Shown here: one piece after another, positions 8,366 to 18,000 of the stretch
Numbering within the stretch: the stretch's first letter is position 1
How the letters are laid out: every line of letters begins with the position of its first letter
Assembly: GCA_023205875.1 (NCBI GenBank)
Contig: CP060757.1
Coordinates: forward strand, 930,001-994,000
Source: Chloropicon primus
Taxonomy: Eukaryota; Chlorophyta; Chloropicophyceae; Chloropicales; Chloropicaceae
Direction: 5' to 3'
DNA length: 64,000 nucleotides
Translations under genes and position numbers: made by a program
The notes under the pieces: generated by a model
What the model saw: only the letters and a program-made list of their open reading frames with translations
Database searches by the model: none
Told to the model about the DNA's origin: nothing

Positions 8366-10141
8366 ATGACCCCATCCTCGCGGTTGGGGGGGCTTCATCC
8401 ACCAACGAAGGGGAGCGGCGTTGGAGCCCGGCCTCGCTGCTGCTGCTGCGAGGGAGGACGAGGGGGGAGGCTCTGTGTTGCCGCAGGGGCGGGGGGCAGG
8501 AGGAGGGCGGGGGCCTCGGGCGACCAGGGGGGTAAAGGGAAGCGCGAGTCCGGGGAGGAGGACGAGTTGACGACATTGCGGCGAACGCCCCGTTCTGTGA
8601 TGCGTTTTCCGTTTCAAAACTTTCAAAACTCTCCCCTCCGAGGGAGAAACGGAAGCACGCCGCGCGAGAAGGCCTGCACAATGCCCTTCGGGGAGAGGCG
8701 GTGGCCGCTCGGTGGGGAGGCCGGGGACGAGGTCGACGTACAGACGACGGCGGACGTGGAGGTGTGCGAGAGGTGGATCCGGGAGTTCAGGGAAAGCGGC
8801 AGGGATTGCGTGGGTTTGGACATTGAGTGGAAGGCGAATACCGTCAAGGGCCAGAGGCCGGAGCCTGTCGCGACGCTGCAGCTCGCGACGGAGACCAGCG
8901 CCCTGGTCCTCCAGGTGCTGTACTTCAGGCCGGGCGAGTGCGCCGGTCTCAGGGATCTCCTGGCGGACGAGACGGTGCTGAAGCTCGGTGTGGGGATCAA
9001 GGGAGACCTGCTGAAGCTGCTGAAAGACTGCAACTTGCACTGCGCGGGGGGCCTGGACCTCAGCAAGCATTTCAAGAGCACGCTTGGTCTCCGCATCAAG
9101 GAAGAGATCGGGCTCAAGCGGCTCGCAAAATTCGTTCTCGGGTTCGACTTGGACAAACCGAAGATGGTTTCGAGGTCGGACTGGTCGACAAGCAGCCTCG
9201 ACGAGGCGCAGATCAAGTACGCCGCCCTCGATGCGGTGGTCGCCTGCAAAATCTTCCAGAGGCTTAGAAGTTGCGACGACTTTGCCCGGTCTGCCATATC
9301 CCTGAGGACAAATTATTACCTGCGGAAAAGCTTTGCGAGCAGGAAGCTGAAGCAGCAAGGCTGGTCAAAACGCCTGCTCGTTTTCGGCTGCGTGTTCCTT
9401 CTCATCTGGTCGCCGTCCCTGGTGCTCGCTGGCTTCATGACGCCGAACCAAGTGCAGAGGGACGTGGTCTGCGCATTCTGGGGCTTGTGCAGCTTGCTGA
9501 AAACGGTTCAATTGTGGGGGACGGAGATGTGCAAGTACGACAAGCCCCTGAGCTCTTACGTGAAACCGGATGCCCAGGAGCTCTTTCAGGGCGTTTTGAC
9601 CGGCACCGCTCTGACGGGCTTGTTCTACCTGGCCCTGTGGTTCTTCGGGTTCGGAACGATCGCTCCCAGCCGTGTCGGTGGCGGGGCGGGCGTTCTCAGG
9701 GCGGCTGGTTTGGGGATTCTTTCCGGCTTCACCAAGGAGCTTTTGTTCAGGGGGGTCGTGCAAAAGGAGCTGGAGAGGGATCTCAAACCCGATGGGAAAG
9801 CGGCCTTGGTGCTCGGCCTGATTTTCGCCTCTGCACACTTGTCCCCGCACGGTTTCGTGGGGCTCGCGCTCCTTTCTCTGTGCCTGAGCGAAGGGAAAAA
9901 AGCTTTCGGGGGCTCCCTCTCGTACTCGATCGGGTTGCACTCCAGCCTCGTTGCGACCACGATGCTGGGCAGCAGTGCGTATGTCCAGACCTACCCTGCC
10001 CCGGTGTGGCTGGTAGGCAGTAGCGGCCAAAGTCCTCTCTTCCTGGAGGGAGCCCTCGGCATCGCTCTCCTGTCCGTGCTGCGCCTGGGCCTGCAAAACA
10101 AGAAGAGAAGGAAGAAGAGAAGGGCGAAGAAAAAGCGCTAG
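8366..10141 (+). CDS. DEDDy 3'-5' exonuclease fused to CPBP-type intramembrane protease domain
   Basis: 591 aa in one exon. Residues about 125-305 form an RNase D/WRN-type exonuclease: D152 and E154 in CVGLDIEWK (Exo I), D214 in GVGIKGD (Exo II), Y285 and D289 in KYAALDA (Exo III), so the DEDDy set is complete. From about residue 335 hydrophobic segments follow (near 336-356, 362-380, 405-428, 440-456, 480-505, 558-575). These carry CPBP/Rce1-like motifs: KELLFR at 457-462 (family EExxxR), FASAH at 487-491 (FxxxH) and H525 (motif 3). The tail is very basic. No stop, frameshift or obvious splice site separates the halves. ATGs at residues 79 and 106 are alternative starts; the first ~100 residues are low-complexity and may be a presequence. 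TGTAA follows at 10163. Biological role unknown. Confidence 0.85.
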   Translation: MTPSSRLGGLHPPTKGSGVGARPRCCCCEGGRGGRLCVAAGAGGRRRAGASGDQGGKGKRESGEEDELTTLRRTPRSVMRFPFQNFQNSPLRGRNGSTPREKACTMPFGERRWPLGGEAGDEVDVQTTADVEVCERWIREFRESGRDCVGLDIEWKANTVKGQRPEPVATLQLATETSALVLQVLYFRPGECAGLRDLLADETVLKLGVGIKGDLLKLLKDCNLHCAGGLDLSKHFKSTLGLRIKEEIGLKRLAKFVLGFDLDKPKMVSRSDWSTSSLDEAQIKYAALDAVVACKIFQRLRSCDDFARSAISLRTNYYLRKSFASRKLKQQGWSKRLLVFGCVFLLIWSPSLVLAGFMTPNQVQRDVVCAFWGLCSLLKTVQLWGTEMCKYDKPLSSYVKPDAQELFQGVLTGTALTGLFYLALWFFGFGTIAPSRVGGGAGVLRAAGLGILSGFTKELLFRGVVQKELERDLKPDGKAALVLGLIFASAHLSPHGFVGLALLSLCLSEGKKAFGGSLSYSIGLHSSLVATTMLGSSAYVQTYPAPVWLVGSSGQSPLFLEGALGIALLSVLRLGLQNKKRRKKRRAKKKR

Positions 10142-10162
10142 AGTTTTGCCACCCGCGCGGCG

Positions 10163-10167
10163 TGTAA
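10163..10167 (+). terminator. TGTAA polyadenylation signal of the exonuclease-CPBP gene
   Basis: Lies 22 nt after the stop codon. UGUAA is the established chlorophyte poly(A) signal. Confidence 0.65.
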
Positions 10168-10197
10168 TTATAATGATACAACGTTCTCATCACTAGT

Positions 10198-11122
10198 TTA
10201 CCAGAATCCCATGGAGCTGTAGCCCCCGTCGACGGCAATAATTTGGCCCGTCACGAAGGAGGCGGCCGGCATCGAAAGGAAAGCGATCACGTCCGCGACT
10301 TCCTGTGGTTCGCCTGTTCTTCCCATGGGCGTCCTCTCCAAAACTTCTCTCTTGTAGCTCTCGTTCTTCAAGACCTCGTTGGCCAGGGGCGTGTTGGTGT
10401 ACCTGCAGGGGAAACGACACGCCGAAGGACACCAGCAAGGAATGGAATGGAATGATGTAGGTCAGCACACGCGTGGTCAAGCAAGCAAGGAAGGGATGGA
10501 TGGATTGGATTGAATTGGATGGATGAAATCATGGCTCGTACCAAGGTGCGACGGCGTTGCACCTGATTCCAAGGGGCGCCCACTCGCAAGCCAGTATTTT
10601 TACCAGCTGATTCATGCCCCCCTTGGACATGCCGTACAACGAGCCTGTTTTCATGGTCGTCGGCCCTCCAGCCACCGACGAGTTCATCACGACGCTCGCT
10701 CTCCCGGACTTCTTCAGCAGAGGCAAGCAGAGCTGGCTCACGTGAAAAGTGGATTCGAGGTTGACTGTCATGAGCTTGTGGTAATCGTCCAGAGAGAACT
10801 CCTCGGTCGGTTTCCTGATGTTGATTCCCACGTTGTTCACGAGAACGTCGAGGTGGCCGAAAGTTTCCCCCACCTTCTCCACCAGCGCCTTCCTTTCCTC
10901 TGGACAGGACAGATCGTACGCACCCCCGTGGACTGCGTACCCCTTGGCCCCCCACGTTTCGAGGCGGTCCTCGACGTCACTCTGGTGCCTCGAACACGTG
11001 AACACTTCCGCTCCGAGCGAACCAAACGCGTCTACCGTCGCCTTCCCTATCCCTTTCGTTCCTCCGGTGACCAGGCACCTCATCCCTTTCATCGTGAACG
11101 CACCTCCACCCTCTCTCGCCAT
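10198..11122 (-). CDS. Tropinone-reductase-like SDR
   Basis: Two exons read on the minus strand, 11122-10542 and 10402-10198; intron 10403-10541 (139 nt, GTACGA donor, TGCAG acceptor, phase 2); 261 aa. Glycine motif [14 protein letters not shown] (NNAG position), catalytic Ser in NSSVAGG, and YGMSKGG supplies Tyr and Lys. The splice joins NAVAPW to YTNTPLAN, matching the substrate-loop region of tropinone-reductase-like proteins, which supports the junction. C-terminal signature [12 protein letters not shown]. An ATG at 11212 would extend the N-terminus by 30 residues; 11122 is preferred because the fold begins soon after. Substrate unknown. Diverges from ATG3 with 190 nt between starts. Confidence 0.87.
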
Positions 11123-11312
11123 CTTGCCCTCACCGATCGCGATCGTCTCCGTCGTCGCGCTCCCCTCCGTCTGTTTCCTTGCTTCGCTCCCAGAGGGGAA
11201 CGACGATTTCATATTCCATTGAGAGCTCCGTCGTTCGTTCGAGACCGGAGAGGGAGAGGGGACGGGAGACGACGACGAGAGGGAAGGAAGACGAGAGGGA
11301 GTGCGAACGAAG

Positions 11313-12667
11313 ATGCATAACTTAAGGCACAACATCCATAACGTGTACAAGTCTGCCGCGGAGACTTTGTTGCCGGTCAGGTCGTCCTCAGCCTTTAAGG
11401 TAAGAGCAAAAAAAATTTGTCCATGCCAAACTCCCTTCGCTTTTGCCGTGATGAGAATGTCCCAGAGCAATGCCCTCGTGTCCGTGGACTGACCAGTTCC
11501 TTTGACTTTCCGCTCCCCGCTGGGTCTGGACGTGTTGCTCGCGCGCAGGAGAAGGGGGTCCTGACGCCGGAGGAGTTCGTAGCAGCGGGGGACTTCCTCG
11601 TGGGTGCTTGCCCAACGTAAGTCGCTTCACCCTTCTCTCTCTCTCCACATCTCTCTCCACGTCTCTCTCTCCGCATCGCCCTCCACCCTCCTCGCCGTGG
11701 TGCTCCCCGCTGACCCTTTTTCTCTCCTCTTTGGCGGCTTTGAAGCTGGTCGTGGGAAGCTGGTGAGGCAGGCAAGAAGCGTCCGTACCTGCCAGAGGAC
11801 AAGCAGTTCCTCGTGACGAGGAACATCCCGTGCCTGTGCCGCGCCAAGGACCTGCTCCAGGGGAAGATGGACGAGGAGATGGTGGAGCTGCAGGAGGGGC
11901 AGCAGGAGGCGGACGCGTGGGTCGCGACAGGTGGTTCGACGAACACGGAAGACATTGAGAAGATAGCAGACATGAGCCTTGGCGACGACGAGCCAAAGGA
12001 AGCGGAGGCCGGCGAGAGTCAGGGAGGCGGCGAGGCCGAGGCGGCTGTGGAAGGAAAGCAGGAGGACCGGGGGGGCGAGGAGAGCGATTCCGATGACATT
12101 CCGGACATGGAGGACTTCGTGGTGGAGGAGGAAGACGATACGGTGACGATCAACCCGAGGACTGCAGTGAGCAGCTCGGACGCGCAGGAGGACGACAACA
12201 AGATTTTGAAGACCAGGACTTATGACATTTCCGTCACGTACGACAAGTACTACCAGACCCCGAGGTTCTGGCTTATTGGATACGATGAGTCCAGGCAGCT
12301 TTTGAAGCCTGAGCTCGCTTTGGGTGAGTCGCCGGCCTGCTTCGGCCCTTTCCCAGCCATCCCCCTTCGCACTTGACTGACGCCGGCCACCTGGTTTTGC
12401 CCTTCTTGTCTCCTCGCAGAGGACGTGAGCGCGGAGCACGCGGAAAAGACCGTGACGATCGACATGCACCCTCACATCCCCCTCTCCTCCGCGTCGATTC
12501 ACCCGTGCAAGCACGCCCACGTGATGAAGAAGCTGTTGGACAATCTCTCCGAGGGGGACAAAGAGCCCAGCGTGGAGCACTACCTGGTCATCTTCCTCAA
12601 GTTCATCGCCTCCATTGTGCCCACAATAGACTACGACTACACCATGGCGGCAGACATCGGGGGCTGA
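11313..12667 (+). CDS. ATG3: Autophagy E2-like enzyme ATG3
   Basis: Four exons: 11313-11399, 11549-11616, 11746-12323, 12420-12667; all introns GT-AG; 326 aa. ATG3 accepts ATG8 from ATG7 and transfers it to phosphatidylethanolamine. Seen: N-terminal amphipathic start, GACPTWSWEAGE (conserved CPTW region across the second intron), an acidic flexible insertion at about 110-180 ending in DMEDF, YDISVTYDKYYQTPRFWL, and the active-site HPC in ASIHPCKHAHVMKKL; C-terminal FLKFIASIVPTIDYDYTM. The splice joins restore family-conserved sequence at each junction. This is the most intron-rich gene here, equal with the homeodomain gene. TGTAA at 12777-12781. Confidence 0.95.
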
Positions 12668-12776
12668 GCACGCGAGACGCTGCTCCCCTTCCAAAAGAAA
12701 AATAATGCCACGGCCACCCAAATCATTCTTCTCCTGAACCAAGGGAGCACCCTCGTGTCGCCGGCACACAACTTAA

Positions 12777-12781
12777 TGTAA
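12777..12781 (+). terminator. TGTAA polyadenylation signal of ATG3
   Basis: 110 nt after the ATG3 stop codon and before the next plus-strand gene. Confidence 0.5.
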
Positions 12782-12906
12782 TCCTAAACACAACCTTCTT
12801 CTTGTTTGAGTCAGCAAGCAACCTCTCATCCATCGCCTGATCTGATTGTGGCCATTTTTTTGGCGCCAAAGGCCAAGACAGATCGTCTCACTTGTCGCCC
12901 AAGGTG

Positions 12907-14970
12907 ATGGTCGGGATGAAGCCCGCACGAGAGAAGGAGGACCCTTACGACTTCGACACCTTCGTGACCAAGGAGAAGCTGGAGAGAGGGCAGCAGGGGA
13001 CCAAGTCAGCGAAGTTGGGACCGCGGGGGAAGAAAGGGCAGGGAAAGAAGGAGATGGTGGTGATGGACTTGGTGGAGGAGGCGAGGACGGGGAGGGAGGA
13101 GGAGGCGACAACGTCGTACGACGCCAAGGGGGGCGGGGAGCGGAGCTCGGTGGTTGTGGTGATCGAGGACGAGGACAACAAGGACGAAGATCAGGTGACC
13201 ATGCTTCTCGACGAGGTGGAGAGGGTGGTGAAGTCGGAGTCCGAGCTGAACGATCTGGATTCCCTCTTCGCTGAGGATGAGGACGAGGGCGTGGCGACCC
13301 CGGCCCCCTCGCGGGCGGCGCCCGCTGAAGACCCAAAGAGCGGTGGCTCCGAGAAGGTCTCGTCGGAAAAGAAGAGGAAGAGGAGAGTCACGTTCTCCGA
13401 CAAGAGCGAGCTCAAGTTCTACGAGCCTGATGTCCAGCCGAAGCAGGAGGCAGAGAAGAGCGCGGACGCCATAGAGTGGGGGGACGAGGTCGAGTTCGCC
13501 CTCGAGGGTTTGAAGTGCTCGCGGTCCACGAGCGTTGCCCTGCGCTCGGCGCAGCAGCTCGTGGTCCTGTGCTCCTCGGTCACGCAGCACGGGTACCTGA
13601 GGGACGACCCAGATATGAGGGAGAGCTTCCTCGAGGGGGCAGCCAAGACAGCCACGGAGGGGTGCGCGCAGGGAGGCCCCGAGAAGTCGTCGTTCGCCAT
13701 GTTCTCGTCCCTGATTCTGCACAACCTCGTCATCAGCTCGAACTGGCGCCTCCCTGAGAGGCAGGTGGCGCCGTTTCTTGACGTGCTTCACAACCTGCTT
13801 CAGTCTGGGATAAAGAGCCTAGAAGCCAGTTCCACGGGAGGCCAGGAGGGCGAGTGCAAGGTCGTCGCTTGCTACAAGAGGCTCAAGTCAGTTTCAAAGG
13901 CCCTCACCCTAGACAAGAGCCTTCCAACGAGCTGCCAGGAATTGGCCTTGCCTCTCATGATCGCCCTGCTGATTCTGAGCCGAAAGGTCAAGGCCCCGGA
14001 GACCATGGAGGACTCCAGTGAGTACGAGGAGATGAAGGCCCGGCTGGTCGACTCGCAAATTTTGGCGGACCTCATCAGAATCATAGTGCTGTGCCATCCC
14101 AAGGAGGAGGAGGCCCCCCGCGGCGGGGGGAAGGGCAACGACTCGGACCTGACCGGCCAGCAGTTTTGGATCCTGAACCACGCGCTCAAGGTTCTGGGGA
14201 GCGCTACTTTTCTGAACGGGCAAAATGTGAGCTTCATCGAGAACACCAAGTTAGACGACAAGGACGGGGGATCGAAGATGCCCTCATTCCTTCTGAGCAT
14301 GGTGGAGGCTCAGTACAATAGCAAGGTGGTCGGGTTCAGAGAGTGCTTGCACGCGTCTCTGAGTGTTCTGCTCAATCTGACGCACGAGAGCAAGGGGTGC
14401 TGTAAAATACTGAGCGGGTCCACAGATTTTTCTGGCTTGGCCAGAATTGTGTCGGACTATCACTACTCAAAAGACCAGGAGAGATCACTTTCAGACCTGG
14501 TGAACCTTGTTCTAGGGCTGCTGATAAACATGGCGGAGAAGGACGCGGAGTCGAGGACCAAGCTGTGCTCCCTTCCCATGGACCGGTTCTCGGAGCACGA
14601 GGCAGTGGAAATAAAGAGCCTGGACAAGAACTTTGTCGACTTCATATTCGTGGTAGCGAGCTTGGGAGAGCAAGCTCAAGGGCAGGACTTGGAGACGGAC
14701 GCAGAAGTCACGGTTGACATGCTGAACTCTTCGAGTCGGAGTGGTCAAAAGTCCATATGCCAGACCTACTCTGCCATCCTCCTCGCCTTTCTCATCACGG
14801 ATGACGCGGTTTTGCGCAAGGGCATCGCAAGGCTGCTTCCAGGGTTCACACTGAAACCCCTGGTTGATGCAGTGAAATCCTTCCTCGACTTCCTCACTTT
14901 CGCGAACGCGCTGACGGAGAAGCAGGGAGATGTTCTGTCCTCGCTGATCGAGAGCCTGAAATCGTCCTGA
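12907..14970 (+). CDS. WAPL: WAPL-like cohesin release factor
   Basis: 687 aa from the ATG at 12907 (a TTG-initiated extension is not needed; a second ATG lies at 12916). The N-terminal 190 residues are charged and low-complexity with a KKRKRRVTFSDKSELKF element. The WAPL helical-repeat domain starts with WGDEVEFALEGLKCSRS and continues to the C-terminus; LLNLTHESKGCCKILS and LVNLVLGLLINMAEKD match conserved WAPL helices as I remember them from plants. WAPL opens the SMC3-kleisin gate to release cohesin from chromosomes. Single exon. It converges on MSH6 with 84 nt between stop codons. Confidence reflects family recognition from motifs without an alignment. Confidence 0.8.
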   Translation: MVGMKPAREKEDPYDFDTFVTKEKLERGQQGTKSAKLGPRGKKGQGKKEMVVMDLVEEARTGREEEATTSYDAKGGGERSSVVVVIEDEDNKDEDQVTMLLDEVERVVKSESELNDLDSLFAEDEDEGVATPAPSRAAPAEDPKSGGSEKVSSEKKRKRRVTFSDKSELKFYEPDVQPKQEAEKSADAIEWGDEVEFALEGLKCSRSTSVALRSAQQLVVLCSSVTQHGYLRDDPDMRESFLEGAAKTATEGCAQGGPEKSSFAMFSSLILHNLVISSNWRLPERQVAPFLDVLHNLLQSGIKSLEASSTGGQEGECKVVACYKRLKSVSKALTLDKSLPTSCQELALPLMIALLILSRKVKAPETMEDSSEYEEMKARLVDSQILADLIRIIVLCHPKEEEAPRGGGKGNDSDLTGQQFWILNHALKVLGSATFLNGQNVSFIENTKLDDKDGGSKMPSFLLSMVEAQYNSKVVGFRECLHASLSVLLNLTHESKGCCKILSGSTDFSGLARIVSDYHYSKDQERSLSDLVNLVLGLLINMAEKDAESRTKLCSLPMDRFSEHEAVEIKSLDKNFVDFIFVVASLGEQAQGQDLETDAEVTVDMLNSSSRSGQKSICQTYSAILLAFLITDDAVLRKGIARLLPGFTLKPLVDAVKSFLDFLTFANALTEKQGDVLSSLIESLKSS

Positions 14971-15054
14971 GAATAACGTGAGTAGACGCGAAACTTGTGT
15001 GCCATAACAATCAATTCTATAACAATCAATTCTGTTAAGTAAAAAGATAGAAAA

Positions 15055-18000
15055 TCAAGCGCTGGACTCGTTCAAGTCTATGACTTCCCTAGCCCTCTCA
15101 AGCACAGTCTCTGGAATGCCAGCCAGCTTGGCGACATTCACCCCGAAGGAGCTCGGGCAAACCCCCTGGCGAATCTTGTAGAGGAAAGTCACCTCTTTCT
15201 TCTCATCCACCTCGCACGCCATGTGCCACAACATGATGTCCTCGTTCTCCTCTGATGCCAACAAGTGGTAGTGCGTAGAGAAGAGACTGAGGCACCTTTT
15301 GTTGATCAGCCACTTCATGACAGCAGCAGCGAGAGCGATTCCATCGCTGGTTGCGGTACCCCTGCCAAACTCATCCAAGACGACCAAGCTGTGTGGGGTA
15401 GCCTGTTGCAGCATGCTGTTGCACTCCGAGAGTTCCACGTTCCAAGTGGACTGCCCTGTGAAGATCGAGTCCCGAGCACCCATCCGAACAAAGATGGCAT
15501 CCATCGGCGTAAGGGTGCAGCTCTCCGCAGGAACATGAGCCCCGATTTGGGCCAAAATGGTCGCAAGGCAGACTTGCCTCATGATCGTGCTCTTTCCTCC
15601 CATGTTCGGCCCAGTCAGCAACGCGAAGCTTTTGTCCCCGCCAAGGTCGAGATCATTTGGCACAAACCCGTCGCCGCACGATGGGTGGGACAAGGAGGAA
15701 GCCTTGAAGATGCCCTGGTCCGCTTCAACGAAAGTTGGTTGGCACCATCCTTCCGCGACCAGGCTCAGGGAACAGAGGACGTCGACCTTGGCGCAAGCCT
15801 CAACCGCCTTCTGCCAAGTCTCGTGATGCTTGCAGAAACCCACCATCAGTCCCCTCAGATATTCCAGAAGGGTCTTCTCGACCTTCTCCTCAGCGAGGGT
15901 CTTCCTTTGCAAGATTTCCCTGAGCTCTTTGGTCTGGTACCTTCGCACCGCGCCCTTGCCTTTCCTCTGGGAGGTCAGCTCCCAAGAGCGAGGGACATCA
16001 GTTTTCTCTGGGACTTCCATTTCGGAATCTTTCACCCAGTTAATCCCCTTGTACACTTCAGCTTTCTCCCTGTTGAGATAGGCACCCAATTCTTCCTCCA
16101 CCTCCTCCACCCCCTCCAAACTTTGGGTGTACGATGGAAAGTTCCGTGGCGTGACTTGGCCATCGCGCTCTGCCTTGGCCCAGTCGAATTCTGATTTCAA
16201 TTCCTCGAGCATGGTCCAGTCCAAGGAGCCGAAGAGCCTTTTCAGTAGCGGGCTTTCCCAGTCCCTCTCGCTCTTCACGCGCTCAACGAGCTCTTTGAGG
16301 TTATCAAACCCCCTAAGAGTGGCCAAAAAGGCTCTCAGCCTCCGCCTGCAGGAGTCCTCGTACAGAACAACCCCCTCCCTCTCTCGGCCACTTCCGACGC
16401 TGCTCGCCGCCATCCTCGTGAGGCTCCTCTCGAGATCTGGAATGCGGCGCAAGCCAGCTTGGAAGTCATCCGCGACACGAGACTTTCGAAGTTCTTCGAC
16501 TGCTTGTTGCCTCGCCACAATCGAACTGATCTTCTTCAGCGGATGCAGGAGCCATTCTCTCAGCATACGGTGCCCTGGGCCCGATGCGCAATGGTCAAGC
16601 TGAGAGAGGAGGGTCCCGTCCTTTGCGCCCTCGCTATTCTCGACGATCTCCAAGTTTGCCAGAGCTGAAGCGTCCAAACGCGCCCCGACCTCGTCATCTC
16701 CCAAGCACGGGATCCCGTCTTTAGGGAGAACCTCGAATTGACAGACGGGCAGGACTGCCTGATCCAGCATCGCTCTCTGCAGGAAGCACACCATCCCTCC
16801 CAGGGCATGCAGAGCAATCGCGTTCTCTGACTTGTTCGCCTCCATGTCTTGCAGCGTTTGGGGGGTTCGCCCCTCCTCAAAGTAGGGGGTTATCTCCTTG
16901 AGGCCCTGGTCCCCGTTCCAGAACTGCTCCTCGGGGATCAGCTCCGTGAATTTCGTGTTCATCAGGAGCTTTTTCAGCATCCCCCTCGTCTCCTTTTGAA
17001 TCAAGACCTCGTCGCTGTTGTTGGACTCCTTCGGGATGATCACCTCCACGGGATTAATCGCTGTCAGGAAGGTGTTGAGCTTGGACCTGGAGGCGTTGTC
17101 TGACAGCTGCCCGAGAATCATCTTTCCCGTCGTCACGTCCACGGCGGAGACCCCGACTTCGACCCTTGCCCCGCCGTCAAAGCACTCGCTCTCCGCGATA
17201 GAGACCACGTAAGAGCACTCCCTCGTGTTTCTCACCATCTCGTAGTCAAAAAGGGTTCCGGGCGAAAGAACCGCCACCTTCTCCCTGTTGACGACGGTGG
17301 CAACCTTCTGGCCCTTTGCCTTCCTCTTGCGGTTCCTCTCCGCCAGCTGCTCGGGAGTCTCCGTCTGCTCCACCACCACGATCTTGTAGCCCTTCCTCGC
17401 CAGCTTCTCGGCGTTGCCAGCATACGCTTTCTCCGGGAACCCGCAATGTGGCTGCTCCCCCTTCATGTACTGCAAGCCGAGGTGCTCCACTCCGATGTGG
17501 GCGTCCATCTCGTACATCTCGTAGAACTTTCCCATCTTGAACAGAAGGACGGAGTCAAAGTTCTCGGACTTGAACGTCCACCACTGTTGCTGGCCCGGGC
17601 TTATCTTTTGCTGCTTGAACCAGCCCTGGGGGATCTGGAGGGTCGAGGGATCGTACAGGGGGTCGCCCCTCTTCCTCCCGCTCGCGTCCTTGATCTTGTC
17701 GGGCTGCAGGAACTTGAACCTCTGGGCCTCCCTTTCAGAGAAATTCCTCCCCCCTTCCTTGTCGAAATCCGAACCCTCCAGCTTCCCGATCATCTTCGCC
17801 TTCGCCCTCTCGTTCGGAGCACCCTGCCTGACCGTGGGCGTCCCCGTCGCCTTTGGCGGCGACTTGAGGGGCGACACGTCCACGACGGTCTGCTTGCTGT
17901 TCTGGCTCTGAGGGGGGGTCCCAACGCTGCTCGCCACCGTGACGGGTGGTTCAACCTTCTTCGCCTGCATCGCCGGCTTTTTCTTTCGGGGCGACCCCAA

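Noticed and set aside
8225-9358. 377-codon antisense frame over the exonuclease domain
   Set aside because: Antisense to conserved DEDDy motifs; no domain of its own.
4398-11122. The two SDR genes as a duplicated pair
   Set aside because: They differ in glycine motif, intron content and loop sequence; only superfamily-level similarity.
11627-12769. 380-codon antisense frame over ATG3
   Set aside because: Covers ATG3 exons and introns on the other strand; no recognised domain.
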